This document shows, piece after piece, positions 53,768 to 60,809 of a stretch of DNA of 64,000 nucleotides. Made by a program: the position numbers and the translations under genes. Each line of letters opens with the position of its first letter. Positions within the stretch are counted from its first letter, which is position 1. Source of the stretch: Hyphomonadaceae bacterium (GTDB lineage Bacteria; Pseudomonadota; Alphaproteobacteria; Caulobacterales; Hyphomonadaceae); contig JALHLU010000001.1 of the NCBI GenBank assembly GCA_022844345.1, positions 1 to 64,000 on the forward strand. The letters are read 5' to 3'. The notes under the pieces were generated by a model, which was given only the letters and a program-made list of their open reading frames with translations, was not told the origin of the DNA and made no database searches.

Positions 53768-55561
53768 ATGACAGACGGCATGAGTTCAGCTGGCGCGTTC
53801 GAACTCAGCCAGAATTTCCAGCGCATCAATTTCCTTTTGCAACGGCTTTTCCTCGCCCTCTCGCGGCGTGAAATCCGCAACCCGGGCGTCGAAGGTCCGG
53901 GCCAGCCCTTCTTCCTGCGCGCCGCCGTCAGCCACGCGCAGGGCTGGATGAGCAACCCGATGAAGGCGATGAACTCCCAGATCCAGTTCTGGCAGAACAC
54001 CACCGCGCTTTATGCCGAACTCACGCAGGCCATGCTCTCGGGCGGCAGCCGTCTCACGCCCAAGGCCGCAGGCGACGACGAGCCGGTCGACGCCCGTTTT
54101 GCCGACGACGAATGGAGCAAGCATCCGTTCTTCTACTACCTGAAACGCCAGTACCAGATCATGTCGGAATATCTGGAAAGCATCGCAGACACGGCCTCCA
54201 CGGGCGAGGACGAGAAGCACAACGAACAGGTCCACTTCTTCACGCACCAGCTGGTCGACCTGTTCTCGCCGGCGAACTTCCTCGCCTCCAATCCGGTCGC
54301 CATCAAGAAGGCGGTTGAGACCAATGGCCGATCGCTGGTCGAGGGCCTCGAAAACCTGGTGAAGGACCTTGAGCGTTCAGGCGGCGACCTGCTCGTCACC
54401 CTGTCAGACCCGGAGGCCTTCAAGGTCGGCGAGACGCTGGCGACAGCGAAGGGCCATGTCGTTGACGAGACCGAGCTGTTCCAGCTGATCCGCTACGAAC
54501 CGGCGACGGAAAAAGTATATGCGCGGCCGCTCCTGCTGATCCCGCCCTGGATCAACAAATACTACATCCTCGACCTGCAGCCGAAATCATCGCTGGTGAA
54601 ATGGCTCACCGAGCAGGGCTTCGCCGTCTACATCGTCTCTTGGAAGAACCCGCGCGAGGAACTTCGCCATTTCGGCATGGACAGCTACGTCACGCATGGC
54701 GTCGTGCCTGCGATGAAGAAGGTGGATGCGCTGCACGGCAATGACGGCATCAATGTCGTCGGCTATTGCATCGGCGGCACAACCCTGTCGCTGACGCAGG
54801 CCTGGCTGCAGAAGACCAAGCAGGACAATCCCGCCAAGTCCTGCACATTCTTCACCGCCCTCACCGACTTCGAGGACCCCGGCCCGCTCAAGTCCTTCAT
54901 CGACGAAGGCTTCATCTCGGGCATTATGATCGAGGCGCAGCGCAAGGGTTATCTCGACCAGCGCATCATGGCGCGCACGTTCAGCTTCCTGCGCCCGAAC
55001 GATCTCGTCTACGGGCCCGCCGTGAAAGCCTACCTTCTCGGCGAGGCGCGTCCGAAATTCGACCTGCTGTTCTGGAACGATGATTCCACCCGCCTGCCCG
55101 AACGCATGGCGCGCGAATACCTCACGCACCTTTATCGCGACAACCTGTTCGCCAATGGCGGCTTCGAGATCGAAGGCGTCAAAGTCGGCCTCGATGATAT
55201 CAAGATCCCGCACTATGTGGTGGCCTGCGAGAAGGACCACATCGCGCCGTGGACGGCGTCATTCAAAGGCCTCACGCGTCTCAAGGGCGGCGGGCGTTTC
55301 GTGCTCGCGCAGTCGGGCCACATCGCCGGCATCGTGAACCATCCCGACAAGAAGAAGTACGGCTACTGGGTCAGCGACGCCGACCCCGGCACAGACCTCG
55401 ACGCCTGGCGCGCCGGCACCGAAGCCCGCGACGGCTCGTGGTGGCCGGACTGGGCGGCCTGGCTTGGCCGCCGCTCCGGCAAGAAGATCGACGCCGCCGA
55501 CTCGTTCCCCAAATCCGTCCCCCGCCTCGAACCGGCGCCGGGAAGGTATGTGCGCGAGTAG
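53768..55561 (+). CDS. phaC: Class I poly(3-hydroxyalkanoate) synthase
   Basis: 597 residues from the ATG used here, the usual class I length. N-terminal helical domain with WMSNPMKAMNSQIQFWQNT and HPFFYYLKRQYQ, then the alpha/beta core: LLIPPWINKYYILDL, FAVYIVSWKNP, active-site Cys334 in the lipase-like box GYCIGGTTLS, and SGHIAGIVNHP containing the catalytic His. It polymerises 3-hydroxyacyl-CoA on granules. An upstream in-frame ATG exists at 53618 but lies in the operator; the internal start is preferred. Confidence 0.95.
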   Translation: MTDGMSSAGAFELSQNFQRINFLLQRLFLALSRREIRNPGVEGPGQPFFLRAAVSHAQGWMSNPMKAMNSQIQFWQNTTALYAELTQAMLSGGSRLTPKAAGDDEPVDARFADDEWSKHPFFYYLKRQYQIMSEYLESIADTASTGEDEKHNEQVHFFTHQLVDLFSPANFLASNPVAIKKAVETNGRSLVEGLENLVKDLERSGGDLLVTLSDPEAFKVGETLATAKGHVVDETELFQLIRYEPATEKVYARPLLLIPPWINKYYILDLQPKSSLVKWLTEQGFAVYIVSWKNPREELRHFGMDSYVTHGVVPAMKKVDALHGNDGINVVGYCIGGTTLSLTQAWLQKTKQDNPAKSCTFFTALTDFEDPGPLKSFIDEGFISGIMIEAQRKGYLDQRIMARTFSFLRPNDLVYGPAVKAYLLGEARPKFDLLFWNDDSTRLPERMAREYLTHLYRDNLFANGGFEIEGVKVGLDDIKIPHYVVACEKDHIAPWTASFKGLTRLKGGGRFVLAQSGHIAGIVNHPDKKKYGYWVSDADPGTDLDAWRAGTEARDGSWWPDWAAWLGRRSGKKIDAADSFPKSVPRLEPAPGRYVRE

Positions 55562-55564
55562 CGC

Positions 55565-56428
55565 ATGAGCTTCGTAAAGGAGGTCGGCCAAGCACGTTGG
55601 CTCATGCGATCCGTCCTGGTGTTCGCGATCGCGTCCCTGCTGACAATTGTGCTCGGCGTCATCGTGATGGCGCAGGGCGGCGTGCCGCTCGGCATCTGGA
55701 TCCGCAATCCGGTCGCTTTGCTTGTCGCGCTCGGCGTCAGCGCATTTCTCGCACCGCGCGGCTGGCTCCTGGGCTGGGCTGCACCTGTTGCGCTGGTGGT
55801 TGTCGCACTCACCTTCCTCGGCCCCGAACAGGAAGGCGTCCATCGCTGGCTCGATCTCGGAGCGGTTCAGCTCAACGCCGCCGCCCTCGTCCTGCCGGCC
55901 GCCATTGCTGCGTTCCTGCACGAGCGCGCCATTCTCGCGTCGACGTGCTTTGCGCTGATCGCCTTCGCACTGGCATGGCAGCCCGACATCTCCCAACTGT
56001 CCGGCTTCGCAGCCGCCGGCGTCGTCCTCGGGTATGCCCGCTATGGTTGGCAGGGTGCGGCCTCGGCCCTGCTGATCACAACAGCCGCCATCGCGCTCTG
56101 CCTATCCCGTCCCGATCCGCTCGCGCCGGTCGCCCATGTCGAAGGCATCTTCGCGATGGCATGGACTCAGTCGCCGGCCATTGCGGCCGCGATGGGGGCA
56201 ACGCTTGCCACCGCCGCGCTCAGCCCGCTACTGCTCTGGCGCACAGGCCGCGTCGGTTGGGCCGGCCTCGCCCTGGCAAGCTATTTTTCGGCGACCTCCC
56301 TCGCGTTCCTGTTCGGCGCCTATCCAGTTCCGCTCGCAGGCTACGGCCTCAGCTTCGTCCTCGGCTGGACCTTCGGTTTCGCCGCACTCGTCTCGGCGCC
56401 GGGCGCTAATTCCCTAACGTCAGCCTAA
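55565..56428 (+). CDS. Membrane protein with degenerate SEDS (FtsW/RodA)-like motifs
   Basis: 287 residues, about eight to nine helices. GVHRWLDLGAVQLNAAALVLPAAIAA resembles the FtsW/RodA signature GAxRWixLG...QPSExxK, but with NAA where QPSE is expected, and AFALAWQPDISQLSGFAAAGVVL recalls the QPDxG loop. It is shorter than true SEDS glycosyltransferases (~370-400 residues) and lacks the key residues, so it may be a non-catalytic relative or chance similarity. Starts 3 bp after phaC and so is cotranscribed with it. Confidence 0.65.
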   Translation: MSFVKEVGQARWLMRSVLVFAIASLLTIVLGVIVMAQGGVPLGIWIRNPVALLVALGVSAFLAPRGWLLGWAAPVALVVVALTFLGPEQEGVHRWLDLGAVQLNAAALVLPAAIAAFLHERAILASTCFALIAFALAWQPDISQLSGFAAAGVVLGYARYGWQGAASALLITTAAIALCLSRPDPLAPVAHVEGIFAMAWTQSPAIAAAMGATLATAALSPLLLWRTGRVGWAGLALASYFSATSLAFLFGAYPVPLAGYGLSFVLGWTFGFAALVSAPGANSLTSA

Positions 56429-56435
56429 CGTCTGC

Positions 56436-56507
56436 TTCGCACCTGCGGAAAGTTTTTCGCACCTGCGGCAAAATTCATCTTGCCTTTGCCGCACTGCGGC
56501 ATTAGAT
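56436..56507 (+). promoter_or_regulatory. Phasin promoter with three candidate PhaR-type operator repeats
   Basis: -35 TTGCCT (56480-56485), a 16-bp spacer that is itself TTGCCGCACTGCGGCA (56486-56501, palindrome with 7-bp arms), and -10 TTAGAT (56502-56507). Upstream lie two direct repeats TTCGCACCTGCGG at 56436 and 56456, 20 bp apart. A repressor on the spacer palindrome would block RNA polymerase. PhaR is the obvious candidate. Confidence 0.65.
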
Positions 56508-56548
56508 GGGAGTCACAGAGTTAGGACCACCCTCTCAGGAGACTCCCC

Positions 56549-56977
56549 ATGAACCCGATGACCGACATGTTCGACTTCAACAAGAACATGGAACAATTCT
56601 CGAAGATGATGCCGGATTTCGCCAACGCGACCCCGCTCAAAGCCTTCACCGACATGCAGGCCAAGTACCGCGAAGTTGCGGTCGAAGTCCTCAACAAGAA
56701 CGTTGAGCTGACCACCGCCTGGATGCGCGACGCTGCGAAAGACGCAACGACGCTGATGACGGCCGAAACCCAGCCGACCGCCTACGCCAAGAAAGCCGGC
56801 GAACTGGCCCAGGCCACGATGCAGGACATCCCGGCTCGCCTGATGGCCTACGCTGAAGTTGCGAAAAAAGCCCAGACCCAGCTGCTCGACACCGCCGTCG
56901 CCCTGACGCCGAAAGTCGTCGAAGAAGCTGCTGAAGCCACGACCAAGGCTGCCAAAGCCGCCAAGAAAGCCGCCTAA
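56549..56977 (+). CDS. phaP: Phasin
   Basis: 142 residues, amphipathic helical phasin pattern: FDFNKNMEQFSKMMPDFANATPLKAFTDMQAKYREV, then Ala-rich helices ELAQATMQDIPARLMAYAEV and a Lys/Ala tail (TTKAAKAAKKAA). Phasins coat PHA granules and set their size. CAGGAG precedes the ATG by 8-10 nt. Controlled by the operator-laden promoter just upstream, and followed by a 10-bp-stem hairpin. Confidence 0.92.
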   Translation: MNPMTDMFDFNKNMEQFSKMMPDFANATPLKAFTDMQAKYREVAVEVLNKNVELTTAWMRDAAKDATTLMTAETQPTAYAKKAGELAQATMQDIPARLMAYAEVAKKAQTQLLDTAVALTPKVVEEAAEATTKAAKAAKKAA

Positions 56978-56996
56978 GCTTTCTTCGCGCGTGAGC

Positions 56997-57028
56997 GCCG
57001 GGTCCGGATTTCCTCCCCCGGACCCGGC
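56997..57028 (+). terminator. Hairpin after the phasin gene
   Basis: Perfect 10-bp arms GCCGGGTCCG (56997-57006) and CGGACCCGGC (57019-57028) with a 12-nt loop, 20 bp after the phasin stop. No T-tract follows, so it may stabilise the phasin mRNA rather than terminate. Confidence 0.6.
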
Positions 57029-57250
57029 AGCTCCCTCCCCCTCCCCGGGGACAATGCCTGACCCGACAAAGGGCGCGTTGAGTTCACATCGATCTCCGCG
57101 CCCGAGTCGTTCGTAGATTTCCCCGCTTGTAAGTACCGGCGAGTGCAGACCCGGGCCCGAGGTTCGTTGCAGCAGTTGCTGCTTTTCGCGCCTCCCGCAG
57201 GTTGCCGGCGTATGCGTAAATGGAGTTGGCCGATTCGAGTCTCGTCGGCC

Positions 57251-57310
57251 GCGTAGAGTACAAAGTGTAGAGTGATGGGAAGGCGCGCTTCATCGAAGCG
57301 CGTCTTTCTG
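57251..57310. repeat. GTAGAGT direct repeats (copy 2) plus hairpin
   Basis: GTAGAGT at 57253-57259 and 57267-57273 within GCGTAGAGTA-CAA-AGTGTAGAGT, matching 6221-6240 apart from the 3-nt insertion. A GCGCGCTTC-ATC-GAAGCGCGT hairpin (57283-57303) and CTTTCTGTTTT follow, as a different hairpin plus T's does in copy 1. Between convergent genes. Confidence 0.7.
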
Positions 57311-57323
57311 TTTTCTGGCGCAG

Positions 57324-58385
57324 CTATTCCGCCATCGCCTGCGCAGCAGACGACAGACGCGTCCGCGCGCCCTCTGCCGTGCGCACGCCAAACACCGCCG
57401 CAAGGCCCTGACGTTCCGCCATTGCAAGCCCATCCGTGAGCCCCAGCGCGAACAGAGCCGTCGCCCAGCCGTCCGCATCCATGCAACGCTCGTGAATCAC
57501 TGCAACGCCGCAGAGATCGCCCGCCGGCGCCTCGCCCGTCCGCCCATCCAGCAGGTGCGAAACACCCTCGCGCCGCCGCACGAAATCTCCCGACGTGGCC
57601 GCCGCAAGGTTCACCAGCGCAACATCCGTCGCCGGTGGCTCCCCCGGCGAAGGCGGCATATCCGAAAGCTCCAGCGCCACCCACCATGGCTGCACATCCG
57701 GCTTCACACCCCGCCCCACAAACTCGCCCCCGATCTCCATCAGGAAGCTCTGCACCCCAAGCGCGCTCAGCCGCGCCGCGCAGACGTCCACCGCATACCC
57801 CTTCGCGATCGAGGACAGATCGATCGCCACACCGCCCGGCTGGAACGCGCGATGGGTTTCAGGATCGAGCTTTACGTCCACCCTCGACTTGTCATCCCGG
57901 GCGAGCCGAAGGCGAGACCCGGGACCCATGGAGATATCGTCGGGCTGGATGGATGGGTCACGAATAGCGCTGCGCGCTTCCGGGATGACAACCGGAGACT
58001 GGCTGGGCCCAAACCCCAGCATATCCATCCGCCGTGCCAACGCCGGATCATACGCCCCGTCAGTCAGCTCCGCGATCTCGAGCGCGCGCGACAGCACGGC
58101 GAAGAACTCCGGCTGCAGCTCACGCCACCCCGCCTCCGCACGATTGAAACAGCAAAGATCGGATTGCATCTCCCATCCGCTCATCTGCCGGATCATCAGC
58201 GAGAACGTCTCTTCAAGCGCCGCCATCACATCGGCGTTCGCAACACTTTCCGCCGCCGCGAACGAAAGCGACCAGCCCGTCCCCATCGTCGCGCCCGACA
58301 GCCGCCGCACCGGCGCATCGATGCGCGAGGCGCGCACGTCCGCTGGCTTCATGCCCTTCGGAATGAGGAGGCGAGCGCCGGTCAT
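57324..58385 (-). CDS. apbE: FAD:protein FMN transferase (ApbE)
   Basis: 353 residues. Family segments: SGATMGTGWSLSF, ELTDGAYDPALARRMDMLGFGPS, VAIDLSSIAKGYAVDVCAARL, FLMEIGGEFVGRG and AATSGDFVRRR...HLLDGRTGEA. The enzyme attaches FMN to Thr of exported flavoproteins using Mg2+ and FAD. Between GFGPSQSP and SRVDVKL there is a 33-residue insert encoded by a 99-bp palindromic element (57891-57989). No Tat/Sec signal or lipobox is obvious, unlike many ApbE proteins. The ATG at 58385 was chosen; the frame is open 12 codons further. Confidence 0.88.
   Translation of the reverse strand: MTGARLLIPKGMKPADVRASRIDAPVRRLSGATMGTGWSLSFAAAESVANADVMAALEETFSLMIRQMSGWEMQSDLCCFNRAEAGWRELQPEFFAVLSRALEIAELTDGAYDPALARRMDMLGFGPSQSPVVIPEARSAIRDPSIQPDDISMGPGSRLRLARDDKSRVDVKLDPETHRAFQPGGVAIDLSSIAKGYAVDVCAARLSALGVQSFLMEIGGEFVGRGVKPDVQPWWVALELSDMPPSPGEPPATDVALVNLAAATSGDFVRRREGVSHLLDGRTGEAPAGDLCGVAVIHERCMDADGWATALFALGLTDGLAMAERQGLAAVFGVRTAEGARTRLSSAAQAMAE
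57891..57989. repeat. 99-bp palindromic element inserted in frame in apbE
   Basis: The element starts GTCATCCCGG (57891-57900) and ends CCGGGATGAC (57980-57989), perfect 10-bp inverted repeats. Inside are GACCCAT...ATGGGTC arms and AGCGC-TGC-GCGCT, so it could fold as a branched palindrome. It is 99 bp, exactly 33 codons, with no stop in the apbE frame, and encodes VIPEARSAIRDPSIQPDD and MGPGSRLRLARDD. Confidence 0.8.
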
Positions 58386-58480
58386 GGTCCCCTTGCTGTC
58401 AGTTCGCCCTGCCAGGTGCAAGCAAAGAGGCCCCGCAGCGAACCGCGAGGCCTCGTGGCGGCATCATCACTCTGGCCAGA

Positions 58481-59290
58481 TCAGCCCGGCAGGACTTCCA
58501 GCACAGCCACATAGGTCGACATCGAGTTGACCGGCTTGCCTTCCATCGACGACGTGCCGCGCGATTCCGCTTCCAGCCAGTACATGCCAGCATTCTCGAG
58601 CATCAGCTTCACCGTGCCATCCGCGCCCGTCTTCACAACGAGTTCGCCGGCTTCCTCGCGATAGCGGTCGCCGCCCGCGATGACCGTGACTTCAACGTTG
58701 GCGGCAGGCTTGCCATTGTCGGTCAGCTTGAAGGTGATTTCCTCGCCCGAGTAGAGATCGTTCGGGTGTGTAACGGGAACCAGCTCGAGGCCCTTGCCCG
58801 TGGGTTTGATCTCGCTTGGCGCGCCGTTGGTGACGAACGTCTCGACGCGGCGGCTGGACAGCGTCAGCTCAACGCCGGGCTTCTTGTCGATGCCCTGCAC
58901 GATATACTCGGCCATCGTGCCGCGCCAGCGCTTCGTTTCCGTGCCTTCCTTCCACGACGCGTTGAGACCGCTACTGGCCTGCGCGATGCGATACGTGCCC
59001 TTCTGGTCGAGCTTCAGGTCGAACGTGGTGCGATACTGGCCGACCGTGGCGTTCGCCGGCTTCACCGAGGAACCATCCGGCGCCGTGATGCTGATCGCGT
59101 CGATCTGCATCGGCCGGTGATCGGGGAAGAACAGGTTGTTCGACACCGCGCCGTCGATCGTGACCCACGCATTGTCGCCCGAGACCACCGTGGCCGAGGG
59201 CAGGATCCATGCGCGGTGTGCGTGCGCCGCGCCAACCATCAGCGTGGCGACGGTTGCCGCAACAATCAGTCTTTTCGCCAGGGTCTTCAT
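58481..59290 (-). CDS. DUF4198 periplasmic protein
   Basis: 269 residues with signal peptide MKTLAKRLIVAATVATLMVGAAHA|H. The mature N-terminus HRAWILPSATVVSGDNAWV and the later beta-sandwich YSGEEITFKLTDNGKPAANVEVTVIAGG...GMYWLEAE fit DUF4198, a family of exported proteins tied to metal uptake loci. Conserved His near the mature start may bind metal. Third gene of the four-gene PepSY-DUF2271-DUF4198-ApbE operon, separated by 25 bp from DUF2271. Confidence 0.85.
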   Translation of the reverse strand: MKTLAKRLIVAATVATLMVGAAHAHRAWILPSATVVSGDNAWVTIDGAVSNNLFFPDHRPMQIDAISITAPDGSSVKPANATVGQYRTTFDLKLDQKGTYRIAQASSGLNASWKEGTETKRWRGTMAEYIVQGIDKKPGVELTLSSRRVETFVTNGAPSEIKPTGKGLELVPVTHPNDLYSGEEITFKLTDNGKPAANVEVTVIAGGDRYREEAGELVVKTGADGTVKLMLENAGMYWLEAESRGTSSMEGKPVNSMSTYVAVLEVLPG

Positions 59291-59315
59291 GATGTCTCTC
59301 CCGGTTTGATCTGGA

Positions 59316-59828
59316 TTACTTGGTAAGCTTCAGCGTCACGGCGCCGAGTTCGGTCTTGCCGGCGGCCGAGCCCGTGGCCTCTGCGCCCGGCGCCCACTTG
59401 AACGGAATCTCGACCAGCTCCTTGCCGCCCACTTCGCGGCTCGCCTCGACGATGATCTTGTAATCGCCCGCCGGAAGGTTCGCGAACGGAGCGCCAGCCG
59501 TGTCGAATTTCATCGTGTTCCTGCCCGGCGGCTTTGTCGGGCTGGAGACGCCATCGACCGGCAGGTCGAGTTCACGGCCGGTGCGCCGCCACCACTGGCG
59601 GATATCCTTCAGCCACTTCTCGCCTTCCTGGTCCTTCAGCTTGATGTCGTACCAGACCGAAAGATTGGCCGCGACCTTGCCGCTCGCGTCCTCGATCCAG
59701 ATGGCGACATACGGGCGGTGATACTCTGCAACGTTGAGCTTGGGGATTTCCACGGTCAGCTCCAGCGTGCCGGCATGCGCCGCACCCGCCATCGCCACCG
59801 GAACCGCAAGCATCACGACATCACGCAT
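59316..59828 (-). CDS. DUF2271 periplasmic protein
   Basis: 170 residues. Signal peptide MRDVVMLAVPVAMAGAAHAG, then LELTVEIPKLNVAEYHRPYVAIWIEDASG, WYDIKLKDQEGEKWLKDIRQWWRR and GDYKIIVEASREVGG, all typical of DUF2271. Family members occur next to PepSY-TM, DUF4198 and ApbE genes and are thought to work in iron-linked periplasmic electron transfer. Follows the PepSY gene by 12 bp. Confidence 0.87.
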   Translation of the reverse strand: MRDVVMLAVPVAMAGAAHAGTLELTVEIPKLNVAEYHRPYVAIWIEDASGKVAANLSVWYDIKLKDQEGEKWLKDIRQWWRRTGRELDLPVDGVSSPTKPPGRNTMKFDTAGAPFANLPAGDYKIIVEASREVGGKELVEIPFKWAPGAEATGSAAGKTELGAVTLKLTK

Positions 59829-59840
59829 CAGCGCCCGTCC

Positions 59841-60545
59841 TCAGACATGAACCAGGAAAACGGCGATCAACGCCGGAACGACAAGACCCGCGCCGACGAT
59901 GAACCAGGTCGGCGCCCGGCGCGGCGCATGCATCCACAGCAGCACCAGGCCGGTGATGCAGAAGAGGATGGCCGCAACCGAAAAGATGTCGAGGAACCAG
60001 AACCACACCGGGCCCGTGTTCCTGCCTTTGTGAAGATCGTTCAGCCACGAGATCGGGCCGCGATCCGTGTTCTCAAAAATGACGTCGCCCGTCTCGCGGT
60101 CGACCGACAGCCACGCATCGCCGCCGGGCTTGGGCATGCCGACATAGACCTCGGCCTCCGACCATTCGCCCGTCCTGCGCGACACAGGCGCGCCAACTTC
60201 CTTCTCCAGCCAGTCCGCCACAGGTTTCGGCAGGATCGCCGTCTCGCCCTCGGGCGGCGCATCGCTCAGATGGACGAGCAGCTCTGCTGGCATCACCGCC
60301 GTCCTCTCGACGACGACCGGTTGCCCCTCGATCTGCCCGGCATGGTTGAGCGTGATGCCCGTAACGGCGAACAGCAGCATGCCAACCAGCGTCGCGGCCC
60401 CGGTGATCCAGTGCCAGACGCGCGCCTGCGTCATCCAGAACAGCCGGCGCACCTTGGCCCGGTGGACCTTTTGCGCGGCCTTCTCAGCCTTCAGCCGCTC
60501 GGCGCCTTCCGGCGCCGCCGCTTCCAATTTCTCCCCTTCGGCCAT
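59841..60545 (-). CDS. PepSY-associated TM-helix protein
   Basis: 234 residues. A basic N-terminal region precedes the first membrane helix (WHWITGAATLVGMLLFAVTGITLNHAG) with a conserved His, a periplasmic PepSY-like domain follows (GGDAWLSVDRETGDVIFENTDRG, LNDLHKGRNTG), and two C-terminal helices (IFSVAAILFCITGLVLLW; WFIVGAGLVVPALIAVFLVHV) end the protein. Such proteins are presumed membrane heme-binding reductases for ferric siderophores. First gene of the operon; a Fur-like box is 100 bp upstream. Confidence 0.87.
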   Translation of the reverse strand: MAEGEKLEAAAPEGAERLKAEKAAQKVHRAKVRRLFWMTQARVWHWITGAATLVGMLLFAVTGITLNHAGQIEGQPVVVERTAVMPAELLVHLSDAPPEGETAILPKPVADWLEKEVGAPVSRRTGEWSEAEVYVGMPKPGGDAWLSVDRETGDVIFENTDRGPISWLNDLHKGRNTGPVWFWFLDIFSVAAILFCITGLVLLWMHAPRRAPTWFIVGAGLVVPALIAVFLVHV

Positions 60546-60643
60546 CCGTCATCCTGTTGCATGGCGGCCCCCCGGCTCGCCCCGCGATTCCCGGCCGAAA
60601 CCCCGGCCTGTTTGAAACGAGCGTTACGATAGCATCGCCCTAA

Positions 60644-60665
60644 TTGCAACCCATTCTCATTTGCA
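60644..60665. promoter_or_regulatory. Fur-like iron box
   Basis: On the minus strand TGCAAATGAGAATGGGTTGCAA: TGCAA/TTGCA ends and an intact left half (TGCAAATGAGAAT) of the Fur box seen before TonB receptors in Proteobacteria; the right half is degraded. It lies about 100 bp before the PepSY gene start, supporting iron control of the operon. Confidence 0.55.
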
Positions 60666-60809
60666 GGTAGCAGCGGGACGTCCGTTTTTGCTGCCAAATC
60701 TGGCGCCGCGACCGCTGGTCGCTGGCCAAACGTCATCTTGCTTGAGGCCCAGCCAAGGGCGTGCATGGTGACGTCTCAACTCTCCCCACTTCCCTTTCCG
60801 AGGACACCC

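Larger units (their letters stand above)
56978..57323. other. 346-bp convergent intergenic region rich in hairpins
   Basis: No protein gene recognised. Besides the phasin-end hairpin it holds GGGCGCG/CGCGCCC arms (57071-57077, 57097-57103), GCAGC-AGTT-GCTGC with TTTT (about 57164), GGCCGA/TCGGCC arms (about 57221-57249) and then the GTAGAGT repeat with its own hairpin. A structured RNA is possible; I could not fold it into a tRNA, tmRNA or other known RNA. Confidence 0.45.

Noticed and set aside
56410-56428. CTAA-N7-CTAAC at the end of the SEDS-like gene as a CtrA box upstream of phasin
   Set aside because: Each half has one mismatch, the site lies in the last coding codons, and the PHA operators explain the region better.
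57215-57260. tRNA or tmRNA suggested by a TTCGAGTC T-arm-like sequence
   Set aside because: The flanking 5-bp stem does not pair around the loop, there is no acceptor stem and no CCA, and no tag-coding segment was found.
57324-58385. apbE as a pseudogene because of its insert
   Set aside because: The 99-bp insert keeps the frame and all family segments on both sides remain; the protein may still work.
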